From contig NZ_JAFEWE010000006.1 of the NCBI RefSeq assembly GCF_017355785.1, positions 248,001-312,000 on the forward strand: a DNA stretch of 64,000 bases. Direction: 5' to 3'. Positions 27,102 through 34,736 of the stretch are shown piece after piece (the first letter of the stretch is position 1; each line of letters starts with the position of its first letter). The stretch is from Desertivirga arenae. Its GTDB lineage: Bacteria > Bacteroidota > Bacteroidia > Sphingobacteriales > Sphingobacteriaceae. The position numbers and the translations under genes are program-made. The notes under the pieces were generated by a model. It was not told the origin of the DNA. It saw only the letters and a list, made by a program, of their open reading frames with translations, and did no database searches.

Positions 27102-30100
27102 TTGAAATTAATTAAGCAAGTCAGTTTATATTACCAGGAGGGTACATCTGATAAAGTATATGAAATAGATCTTCTTCAAACCGGGCAAGATTATGTAGTA
27201 AACTTCAGGTATGGTAAGCGGGGAAGCACTTTAAAAGAAGGCACCAAAACTATTTTTCCGGTTGTCCTGTCAGAGGCAGAGAAAGTTTTTGACAGCCTTG
27301 AGCAGGAGAAAAGAAAGAAGGGCTACGTAGCAGTTGGCGAAGCAATGGGACTTGTATCTGAATCAAGTTCAGATAGTGTCAGAAAACCCTCAAAGAAGGA
27401 AAAGTTAATTCTTAAATACCTGAAAGCTGCGTTGGCTGGAGAGGAACCAGAGAACTGGCGTATTTCAAGGATTATTTGGCGAGCTGCAGAACTAAAGATC
27501 ACAGAAGCTGTACCATCTATACTCAAACTAGCTGACGAGGAGGATGATTTCAACCTCTATTCGGTGGTTTGGGCATTGGGAAGGATGAAGGCAGAAAAAG
27601 GTTTGTCGTTTTTAAAAGAGCTGATCAGTGATCATAGGACTGCTGAACATGTTGCAGAGTTAGCGAAAGATGCTCTACTCGAACTGAGCACAGATAAAGA
27701 CCGCGAAATACTGTTGGAGACGTATATTAAATCGCTTCCAGACAATTTCTATCAGCCCATTGCCAATAACTATTATCAAGAGTTGGAGAAGCAGATAGAG
27801 GAGTTCTTGTTTAATTTGCAAACAACTTCTAATCAGTACATTGTTACCCTTTACAGATTATCACGCTACAATCACAGAGTAAGGAAGATTTTCCTTGAAG
27901 TATTACCAAAAATTCCTTTCAAGCCGAACTACTTTAAACATATACGTAAAGTATTTAAAGCGGCAGAAATGCTGGAAGATTATGAGGTATTTGGAATACT
28001 GGCGAAAGAAATAGAAAGACAAAACCCTTCGTACGGTAGTTTCAGCGCTAAAACTAAGGATTACCTGAGCCGGAGAGTGTTTCGCTCGTTGAGGAGATCA
28101 GGGAACGACCAGTCGGAAAGCTATACTGAACTCGCAACAGGTATCCTTCTTGCCTTTAGTGATGCCGTGGATAATTCTGCTCCATTTGAGAACACCAGGT
28201 ATATAAGTAACTATAACGAACAAACAAGAAGATACAGTTACGACACAGTGGTAAGCCACTACGATTCTTATGCGCGATTCAAGTCTTTCTACTATATATT
28301 ATATGCAAATAGTTCTCGCTATGAGTTGGCTGATATAGCCTGGAAATGCATTCCCCCCTACCTTCCAGGAGCTACGGCTCCGGAACAGCGGGAAGAGGCT
28401 TTTCCTTCTTTATGGAACAGATCTCCTGAGCAGGTCATTAAACTTTTAAAGGAAACTAAAGCTCGTCGTGTACAGGAATTCGCTTTAAAAGTATTCAACG
28501 CAAATTCATCATTTGAATCAGAACTTAGCAAGGAGGATGTAATCGCATTTTTAAATGCATTCTTTAGCGAGACTCAGCAGCTCGGCTTAACACTGGTCAG
28601 GAAGATATTTAATCCACGTGATCCGGACAAGAATTTGCTCTTAGCCGTACTTCAATCACGTTTGAACGAAGCCAGGGAGCAAGGATACCAATGGATTTCG
28701 GCTGACCGGCTTAACCTGCTTTCTGATACTAATTTCGTTGCTGATCTTATTAAGATCAATAACCCTGACACACATCTCTGGCTTCGTGGATTATTAACGG
28801 GTAATGCCTTCCAAAAAGAAGAGGCTGATGTTATTATCGCACGACTAATCTCCTGGCTCGTACAGCGGGCAGACCTGGAAGACCAGACGGAGTACTACGA
28901 TCTGGTAACCGATACGCTGGTTATTGCCTTCCAGGAAAACCTGAAATACATTAGCCTTTCTGTCATTACAGAGCTTCTAAATCATAAGAGTGTAACTCTT
29001 CACGAACTCGCCGGAAAGATCCTTATAAAGCACGAAATAAAACCGGAAGAGCTTCCCGAAGATCTTCTGCTTACACTACTAAGCTCTCAGGAAGAGGGAC
29101 CAAGAACATTGGGCATTCAGTTACTCTCTAAATTCCCCTTAGACATTCTGCTGGAGAAGAAGAATTTACTGGTAAGCTTTTGCCTCTCTCCTCTACAGGA
29201 CGTACGCAATGCTGTTAAACCGCTGATAGCACGGGTAAATGGAGCATATCCTGATTTTGGTAAGGATCTTATCCGACTTTTTGTACCTGCATTTACTTTG
29301 AAGGAGTCTTATGAAGGCTTGCATGAAGATCTGCTGAGTTTATTGACCAGCGAATTGAAGGATAATTTGCAGATACTGGATAAAGATCAGACCCTACAAT
29401 TATTAAACGCGAGGTACCGTACTGCACAAAAACTTGGAGCTTTCGTCCTTTTAAATTACATCGATAAAGAAGGGTTAACCATACCAGAAGTAGTTAAATT
29501 GGCCGACAATCCACTGGAGGAAGTGCGGATGCTTGCCTGGAACTGGTATTCCGAACATCTGCAATTGGTGAAAGCGGATAAGAATGATAGCATTCGTATT
29601 ACCGATTCGGAATGGAAAGACACTAAGGCATTTGCCTTCGACTATTTCAGGAAGCAATGCAATGAAGACGATTGGACAGTTGAAATACTGGTAAGTATTT
29701 GCGATAGTATTCAGGAGGATGTACAAGCCTTTGGCAGGGAAATGATCACCCGCTGTTTCAAAACAGAGCAAGGACAGGAGTACCTTCTTAAGCTAAGTCA
29801 GCACCCCGATACCAAAATTCAGCTCTTCACTACCACTTACCTTGAGGTGTTTGCGAAAGACAATCTGGAAGTTATCAGTTCACTGCAGCTATACTTTCTT
29901 ACCATCTTATCCCAGGTGAATAAAGGAAAAGCAGCAAAAGCCAGGGTACTTGAATTCCTTCGGAAGGAGGCATTGAAATCAGAAGAGGCAGCGCAGTTGA
30001 TCGTTGAAATTTTTAACCGGATTTCTGCTTCGGTAGCAATAACAGAAAAAGCAGCCTGTATTCAGGCATTGAGAGAAATTCAAAAAGCTTATCCGCAGGT

Positions 30101-30149
30101 AGGATCAGCTACAGTTGTAAACCAATACCCTGATTATATAAGGAACTAA
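27102..30149 (+). CDS. WGR-domain HEAT/ARM-repeat protein, probable retron partner
   Basis: A large 1015-residue cytoplasmic protein. The N-terminal 75 residues form a WGR domain (YYQEGTSDKVYEIDL, then FRYGKRGSTLKEGTKT; the signature Trp is replaced by Tyr here). From about residue 95 to the end the sequence is almost all paired helices with HEAT/armadillo character, such as YSVVWALGRMKAEKGLSFLKEL. The start is a TTG at 27102: no in-frame ATG lies upstream and the next one would delete the WGR domain. It ends three bases before the SWIM gene. WGR domains are known from PARP proteins, where they bind nucleic acid. An ARM-repeat plus SWIM pair beside a reverse transcriptase matches, from memory, the type XIII retron layout. 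Confidence 0.82.
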   Translation: MKLIKQVSLYYQEGTSDKVYEIDLLQTGQDYVVNFRYGKRGSTLKEGTKTIFPVVLSEAEKVFDSLEQEKRKKGYVAVGEAMGLVSESSSDSVRKPSKKEKLILKYLKAALAGEEPENWRISRIIWRAAELKITEAVPSILKLADEEDDFNLYSVVWALGRMKAEKGLSFLKELISDHRTAEHVAELAKDALLELSTDKDREILLETYIKSLPDNFYQPIANNYYQELEKQIEEFLFNLQTTSNQYIVTLYRLSRYNHRVRKIFLEVLPKIPFKPNYFKHIRKVFKAAEMLEDYEVFGILAKEIERQNPSYGSFSAKTKDYLSRRVFRSLRRSGNDQSESYTELATGILLAFSDAVDNSAPFENTRYISNYNEQTRRYSYDTVVSHYDSYARFKSFYYILYANSSRYELADIAWKCIPPYLPGATAPEQREEAFPSLWNRSPEQVIKLLKETKARRVQEFALKVFNANSSFESELSKEDVIAFLNAFFSETQQLGLTLVRKIFNPRDPDKNLLLAVLQSRLNEAREQGYQWISADRLNLLSDTNFVADLIKINNPDTHLWLRGLLTGNAFQKEEADVIIARLISWLVQRADLEDQTEYYDLVTDTLVIAFQENLKYISLSVITELLNHKSVTLHELAGKILIKHEIKPEELPEDLLLTLLSSQEEGPRTLGIQLLSKFPLDILLEKKNLLVSFCLSPLQDVRNAVKPLIARVNGAYPDFGKDLIRLFVPAFTLKESYEGLHEDLLSLLTSELKDNLQILDKDQTLQLLNARYRTAQKLGAFVLLNYIDKEGLTIPEVVKLADNPLEEVRMLAWNWYSEHLQLVKADKNDSIRITDSEWKDTKAFAFDYFRKQCNEDDWTVEILVSICDSIQEDVQAFGREMITRCFKTEQGQEYLLKLSQHPDTKIQLFTTTYLEVFAKDNLEVISSLQLYFLTILSQVNKGKAAKARVLEFLRKEALKSEEAAQLIVEIFNRISASVAITEKAACIQALREIQKAYPQVGSATVVNQYPDYIRN

Positions 30150-30152
30150 CAG

Positions 30153-31787
30153 ATGGAGTTTAATTATAAATTTAAGGGAGAGAGCTCCATACAAAGTTCC
30201 GCAGGTAAAGTGGACATGTCCTTTGCCCCCGATCTCCTCCGGGAACCCACCTATTTTTCAGGTTTGTTGAATAGCAAAGTTCCTTTCAGGGAAGCAATTT
30301 CTGTACTTCATGATATCGTGGTATCCGACTTCAGGTTCAAGCCTAAAGATAAAAGCGATTATAAAGAATGGGCCAAACAACAGGAGGATATTTGGCTTGC
30401 AGAGTACCTTGAAGGTAGTGCTGATGTTGAAGCCAAGCTTAAGGTGGTAAGAAAAGAGCTGGAAGACGTAAGGAGGCAGAAAGGTGAAATCATGAGTCCT
30501 TTCTATAAAGCTCAGCGGGAGTATTTCAACTACATTTATAAACATAACCGCGAAGCCTGGATTGTACTGGATCCAGTGATTACTGTTCACCCAGACGAAC
30601 TCTTCTTTGAATGCTTCAGTCAGGATGAATCATCTTACGGTAAACTGGGCTGTAACTATAATGTATTTAAAGACCTGAAAGACTTTAAGTGCGGAACAAC
30701 AAATGTGGATTACTCTGCAGACCTCTATAATGAATTTCAGAAAGTCCGCAACTATAAAGAGACCCATTTCAATATAGATCCCAGTGGTTTTGAAGTTCAT
30801 ACCACGGCAGAAGAATCATATAAAGAGGTAAAAATAGATGTTCCGGAAAGTTGGGTGCGAGGCTTTCTGCAAGTAAGTTCGGCAATGACTTTGCCTGCCC
30901 ATGTCTTTCATCTTCACCCTACCGACCTGTATAATATCTGCTTTATACTTCGCAGAAATAAGGAAAAAGAAGGTCCTCGCTCTATTCGCTTCGTTTTAAA
31001 ACCTGGGAAACCTGTAACCTTGATATTTGAACCCTGGAATCTGGAATTAAAGTGCTCTCGTTCAGTTTATGAAGGAAATTCAGCAACCGAAATCCGCATC
31101 TGGGGCCGAAGAAGATTGCTTTTATTGGAAAGGCTTATTCCACTTGCTAAAGGATTTAAGGTGGTGTTACTGGGATCAGGCCTTCCCTCTTTCTTCGTTG
31201 CCGATTTAGGAGATATGAACTTCACCTTAGGCTTATCAGGTTGGACAGCAAATGACTGGTCGCAGTTAGGTAACTTCGATTTACTTGCCCCAAGAACGCA
31301 GGTAGACAGTTTAACGATGCAAAAAGTATATACTGGATTGAAAGAAACCTGGACTGAGCCTGCTCCTGCTTTAGCTAAGCGACTCGGTTTGGATCAACAT
31401 ATTGTTCTTGGAGCCTTGTCTGCTTTCACGCAGGCAGGAAGAGTCATCTTCGATATCCATAAGGGCACTTACCGCATCCGTGAATTGTCTCGCGAGTCAT
31501 TACCCCTTGATAAACTCCGCTTTGCGAATGAACGAGAAGAGCGGGCTAGAAACCTGATGGAAGCTGGCAATGTAAGGAACGTACACACGGAGGCAAAAGA
31601 CAACTTAAAGCAAATAAAGGCTACCGTTAAAGAAAAAGATAAGGTTTATCAGCCGGTTTTATTAATCGATAAAGATGAGCGATTGGTGAAAGCAAGTTGT
31701 ACCTGTAATTTTTACACCCAGAATAAATTAATGCAGGGTCCATGTGAACATATTCTCGCCGCCAGGATAGCGGAAAACGTGAATTAA
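30153..31787 (+). CDS. Winged-helix and SWIM zinc-finger protein, probable retron partner
   Basis: A 544-residue protein that starts three bases after the WGR gene, so the two are translationally linked. The C-terminus carries a SWIM zinc finger, CxC(12)CxH, with C516, C518, C531 and H533 (SCTCNFY...GPCEH). Before it, at about residues 395-455, the stretch KRLGLDQHIVLGALSAFTQAGRVIFDIHKGTYRI reads as a winged helix. The first 390 residues are of unknown fold with a charged helical region at about 90-120. SWIM fingers bind DNA, RNA or proteins, and the fused winged helix suggests nucleic-acid recognition. Directly downstream lie the retron RNA and reverse transcriptase. The protein is a candidate effector or sensor; no catalytic motif was found. 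Confidence 0.85.
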   Translation: MEFNYKFKGESSIQSSAGKVDMSFAPDLLREPTYFSGLLNSKVPFREAISVLHDIVVSDFRFKPKDKSDYKEWAKQQEDIWLAEYLEGSADVEAKLKVVRKELEDVRRQKGEIMSPFYKAQREYFNYIYKHNREAWIVLDPVITVHPDELFFECFSQDESSYGKLGCNYNVFKDLKDFKCGTTNVDYSADLYNEFQKVRNYKETHFNIDPSGFEVHTTAEESYKEVKIDVPESWVRGFLQVSSAMTLPAHVFHLHPTDLYNICFILRRNKEKEGPRSIRFVLKPGKPVTLIFEPWNLELKCSRSVYEGNSATEIRIWGRRRLLLLERLIPLAKGFKVVLLGSGLPSFFVADLGDMNFTLGLSGWTANDWSQLGNFDLLAPRTQVDSLTMQKVYTGLKETWTEPAPALAKRLGLDQHIVLGALSAFTQAGRVIFDIHKGTYRIRELSRESLPLDKLRFANEREERARNLMEAGNVRNVHTEAKDNLKQIKATVKEKDKVYQPVLLIDKDERLVKASCTCNFYTQNKLMQGPCEHILAARIAENVN

Positions 31788-31799
31788 ACAGAAATTGAG

Positions 31800-31829
31800 T
31801 TTGTAATAATAAAAATAAAATTAGTTTTG
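31800..31829 (+). promoter_or_regulatory. Consensus Bacteroidota promoter of the retron RNA
   Basis: TTTG (31800-31803) and TAGTTTTG (31822-31829) are separated by 18 bases and match the Bacteroidota TTTG / TAnnTTTG promoter exactly. Transcription should begin about 5 bases further on, near 31834, which is precisely the first base of the retron a1 arm. The promoter begins 12 bases after the SWIM stop codon and gives the retron RNA and RT gene their own transcript. Confidence 0.75.
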
Positions 31830-31833
31830 TAAA

Positions 31834-32053
31834 GGTAGTGAGGCAGGCCGAAAGACCTTGCACTCCGGGCGGTGGATCACCGTCCTTGCATACAGCTTAG
31901 TAACGCGCCACCGGCCTGTTCTTAACTGTACGATCCTGGTACCATAGTGATATTTCCGGTGCAAATCCGGAGGATTGAAATATCACTATGGTACCGTCTC
32001 GCTTGAGTTGACCAATCCGGTCCTCAGAATGACGAAGGTGCCTCCTCACTACC
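31834..32053 (+). ncRNA. Retron msr-msd non-coding RNA
   Basis: The 220-base interval just upstream of the reverse transcriptase has all parts of a retron RNA. The arm a1, GGTAGTGAGG at 31834-31843, is the perfect complement of a2, CCTCACTACC, at 32044-32053. The msr part shows a stem-loop GGGCGGTG-GAT-CACCGTCC (31867-31885, one G-T pair) and a second bulged stem (31891-31904 with 31918-31930). The msd part is a long hairpin with a perfect 19-bp stem, 31938-31956 with 31977-31995, and a 20-base loop. A further small stem (32004-32026) lies before a2. No protein frame is needed to explain this region. The branching guanosine and exact msDNA ends cannot be fixed by reading alone. Confidence 0.88.
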
Positions 32054-32067
32054 ATTTTTCCTCCACT

Positions 32068-33573
32068 ATGAGCAATCAACCAAACCGCCAGCAGCTTTAC
32101 GACAGGATAAAAGCATCCACCAGAGACGCAGTGATCCTGGAGGAAATGAAACGTTTTGGCTTCTGGAAAAAAGACGAAGCACAAAGTATTGTCCCGGAAA
32201 CGCTGATCGAGAAAGAAGCAGCTTTAACCAGGGAACTCCGCGATCTCCTGGAGAAACAACAGCGTTTTCAGAACAGGGAACAAGCATTAATAGAGGTCCG
32301 GAGAGCCCGGCTCGAGGCTTCAAAAAAGAAACGTGCGGAAAACAAGCTTTTAAGAAAGCAGCAGAAAGAGCAAAAAGCGGCAAGGTGGAAGGAGAAGAAA
32401 GAAAAGGAGATCATTTACCTCGGGGAAGATGTTTCCCCCGGATTAAATAACGTCTCTGCTAATCCCGATAACCTTAACAAACAAAAGCTTCCGGTTATTG
32501 CCAATGCAGAGGAACTGGCAAAAGCAATGAAAACCACTGTTGCAGAGCTTCGTTTCCTGGCCTATCATCGTACAGTTAGCAAAACTACCCATTACCAGCG
32601 CTTTTATATCCCAAAGAAAACAGGAGGAAAAAGGTTGATCTCTACCCCAATGCCACGTTTAAAGTCGGCTCAGCACTGGGTGTTGGAAAATATCCTCGAG
32701 CTTCCTGAAATAAAAGATACGGCACACGGTTTTGTTAAAAAAAGATCTATTGTCAGCAACGCCGTCCCTCACTTAAAAGCAGAGGTGGTCATCAATGTTG
32801 ATTTGAAAGACTTCTTCCCTTCTATTGATTATAAAAGGGTAAAGGGTTTATTTATATCCTTAGGTTACTCAGAGCAAATTGCTATTATTTTAGGCTTGCT
32901 GTGTACAGAACCAGAAAGCGATCAGATCGAATTGGATGGTCAGAAATATTATGTGGCCGGAACAGAAAGATTCCTCCCTCAGGGAGCACCTACCAGTCCC
33001 GCCATCACCAACCTTATTTGCCGTAAGCTCGATGCACGGTTAATAGGGATTTCAAAAAAGCTGGGATTTACTTACACCCGATACGCAGATGACCTTACCT
33101 TTTCGGCATCGGGGGAAGCTGTTAAAAGTGTGAAAACGCTGATGGGCTTTATCCGCAAAATAGTAAAAGATGAGAACCTCAATATTCATCCAGACAAGCT
33201 CCGCATCCTTAGAAAAGGAAGTCGCAAAGAAGTAACCGGGATTGTGGTGAATGATAAACCTGCGATTAATTCAAAAGAGCTAGATCGGTTCCGCGCCCTG
33301 CTGTTTCAAATTGAGAAAGACGGCATTGCAGGCAAGCACTGGAAGAACAGTCCCCACCTGCTTCCTTCAATAAAGGGTTACGTCAACTTCATTTCGATGG
33401 TGGATCAAGAGAAAGGCAAAGCCTTGAAAGTAAGAGTTGATGCCATCCTGCAAAAACACGGCTATAAGCACGAGATCAGACATAAATCGAAACAACAAAT
33501 AGCTAAAGAGCAGGAAAGAATTGAAGCCGAGGCGGTGCATCAGAAAAAGAAGCCGTGGTGGAAGTTTTGGTAA
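32068..33573 (+). CDS. Retron reverse transcriptase with long N-terminal extension
   Basis: A 501-residue retron-type reverse transcriptase. The retron-specific motifs are present: NAVPH (NAxxH, residues 231-235) and VTG (389-391), together with the catalytic YADD (339-342) and the preceding INVDLKDFFPSI and PQGAPTSPAITN blocks. The first 150 residues or so precede the polymerase fold and are strongly charged and coiled-coil-like (about 45-115, many Lys, Arg and Glu). Such long extensions are known from myxobacterial retron RTs. The ATG at 32068 is chosen because the upstream TTG at 31975 lies inside the msd hairpin and would give a meaningless leader. The start lies 14 bases after a2. The gene is convergent with the DUF4291 gene. 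Confidence 0.93.
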   Translation: MSNQPNRQQLYDRIKASTRDAVILEEMKRFGFWKKDEAQSIVPETLIEKEAALTRELRDLLEKQQRFQNREQALIEVRRARLEASKKKRAENKLLRKQQKEQKAARWKEKKEKEIIYLGEDVSPGLNNVSANPDNLNKQKLPVIANAEELAKAMKTTVAELRFLAYHRTVSKTTHYQRFYIPKKTGGKRLISTPMPRLKSAQHWVLENILELPEIKDTAHGFVKKRSIVSNAVPHLKAEVVINVDLKDFFPSIDYKRVKGLFISLGYSEQIAIILGLLCTEPESDQIELDGQKYYVAGTERFLPQGAPTSPAITNLICRKLDARLIGISKKLGFTYTRYADDLTFSASGEAVKSVKTLMGFIRKIVKDENLNIHPDKLRILRKGSRKEVTGIVVNDKPAINSKELDRFRALLFQIEKDGIAGKHWKNSPHLLPSIKGYVNFISMVDQEKGKALKVRVDAILQKHGYKHEIRHKSKQQIAKEQERIEAEAVHQKKKPWWKFW

Positions 33574-33590
33574 AATTCGCCTTTTCAACT

Positions 33591-34181
33591 TTAAGAATGA
33601 CCTATAAGCTTCTTGATTAAGTGAGGTAAAGGATAAATCTCCTCTATTGGTAATAACTTCTTTGCCTCATCTATCTCCCCCTTCTGTATCAGGGATCGGA
33701 TATTTTTACAATCTTCGGTTATATCTGTAATGCTCTCGGTCCACTCATTCACATACTTGCTTACGGCAATACCTGAAAGTCCAATTTGAATGCTTCTGTA
33801 ATTCAGATTCTCCAAGTACATATCTTTCTCAGGATCCCATTGTATGCGGACGGGTGAGCTGCTTAATATGCTTTTCCAGCTTTCGTAATTTTCATAAATA
33901 GAGCTATTAAAATGAGACAAACAACTATTTTGCAAAGCCCATTCAAAACCTGACCGTTTTATTTTAATAGCTAACACATGCTCCTGCCCCTCTTTACTGC
34001 CCCATCCTGACCGGTACATCATCCATAGAAAGGATGGCTTTATCCAGGTCATTCGTTCAATTTTAAATGGAGATACAATTTTTTGACTTCTAACCGCAGC
34101 TTCTGCAATTTCTTTTCGATAGGCCTGATAAACGGTTATCGTTTGTTCATCATATGCCGCTCTTATTTCTTTTTCTAACAT
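33591..34181 (-). CDS. DUF4291-family protein
   Basis: A 196-residue cytoplasmic protein of the DUF4291 family, recognised from RMTWIKPSFLWMMYRSGWG (about 43-61), the block RIQWDPEKDMYLENLNYRSIQIGL (about 111-134) and the late YVNEWTESITDIT. The role of the family is unknown to me. It is the last gene of the minus-strand NAD operon, 9 bases beyond the NADAR gene, and its end faces the end of the retron RT gene. Repeated association with NADAR or NAD genes would suggest a role in ADP-ribose or nucleotide repair, which is only a guess. Confidence 0.82.
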   Translation of the reverse strand: MLEKEIRAAYDEQTITVYQAYRKEIAEAAVRSQKIVSPFKIERMTWIKPSFLWMMYRSGWGSKEGQEHVLAIKIKRSGFEWALQNSCLSHFNSSIYENYESWKSILSSSPVRIQWDPEKDMYLENLNYRSIQIGLSGIAVSKYVNEWTESITDITEDCKNIRSLIQKGEIDEAKKLLPIEEIYPLPHLIKKLIGHS

Positions 34182-34190
34182 CTTTAGTTC

Positions 34191-34736
34191 TCACATTAAC
34201 ATATCCCGAACTTCCATAAGAGCAAAGCCTAAGAGATTTAAACCTTGCCATGAATTAGGATCATTTACTCTTTCATCATCTGCAGCTAATCCAACTCCCC
34301 AGATAGAATCGAGGGGACTGGCTTCTACAATTACACGATCACCGGTTTTAATAAGAAATTCTTTTAATTCAGGATTCTGAGCAAACTTGTAAAAGTTACC
34401 TTTTAGCACTATTTCGTACCTCTTTTCCTCCCAGAGCTCATTCTCAAAATTTTTCACCTGGCGACCAAGTGCTTTTACAGCCCCTGGGGATTGAGCTTCT
34501 AGGATAGTTTTAAAATTTTCTTTATCGTCGAACAATAAAGCCTTTTGCGCCATCATCCAATGTTCTGCAGTAGGATAAACAAAGCCATTTACCTTAAATG
34601 ACGATTTCCACCACTGACTGAAACAGGAAGCTATTATCTCTCCACTTTTGCTGGGTTGGTGGCCCCAGAAATAAATGTACTTAAAGTTCTCTCCCCTGTT
34701 CAGGCTATCAATAAGCCACGCTGTTGTATATTTCAT
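34191..34736 (-). CDS. NADAR-family protein (YbiA-like)
   Basis: A 181-residue member of the NADAR family (formerly DUF1768). Signature stretches are IYFWGHQPSK, CFSQWWKSSFKVNGFVYPTAEHWMMAQKAL, and the C-terminal IWGVGLAADD...NSWQGLNLLGFALMEVRD. Family members are N-glycosidases that act on riboflavin intermediates or remove ADP-ribose from guanine bases in nucleic acid, so they belong to nucleotide or ADP-ribosylation repair. The ATG at 34736 is chosen since a longer frame would overlap the NAMPT gene by 116 bases; the real overlap is 29 bases and suggests coupling. Its place in an NAD salvage operon supports an ADP-ribose-linked role. Confidence 0.88.
   Translation of the reverse strand: MKYTTAWLIDSLNRGENFKYIYFWGHQPSKSGEIIASCFSQWWKSSFKVNGFVYPTAEHWMMAQKALLFDDKENFKTILEAQSPGAVKALGRQVKNFENELWEEKRYEIVLKGNFYKFAQNPELKEFLIKTGDRVIVEASPLDSIWGVGLAADDERVNDPNSWQGLNLLGFALMEVRDMLM

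Noticed and set aside
31938-31995. 19-bp hairpin read as a terminator of the SWIM gene
   Set aside because: It has a 20-base loop, no T-tract, lies 150 bases after the stop codon, and sits inside a1/a2 arms before a retron RT.
31975-32067. N-terminal extension of the RT frame from a TTG at 31975
   Set aside because: It lies inside the msd hairpin and a2 arm, encodes no conserved sequence, and a normal ATG exists at 32068.
33574-33590. Terminator between the RT and DUF4291 genes
   Set aside because: Only 17 bases separate them and no inverted repeat with a T-run could be found.
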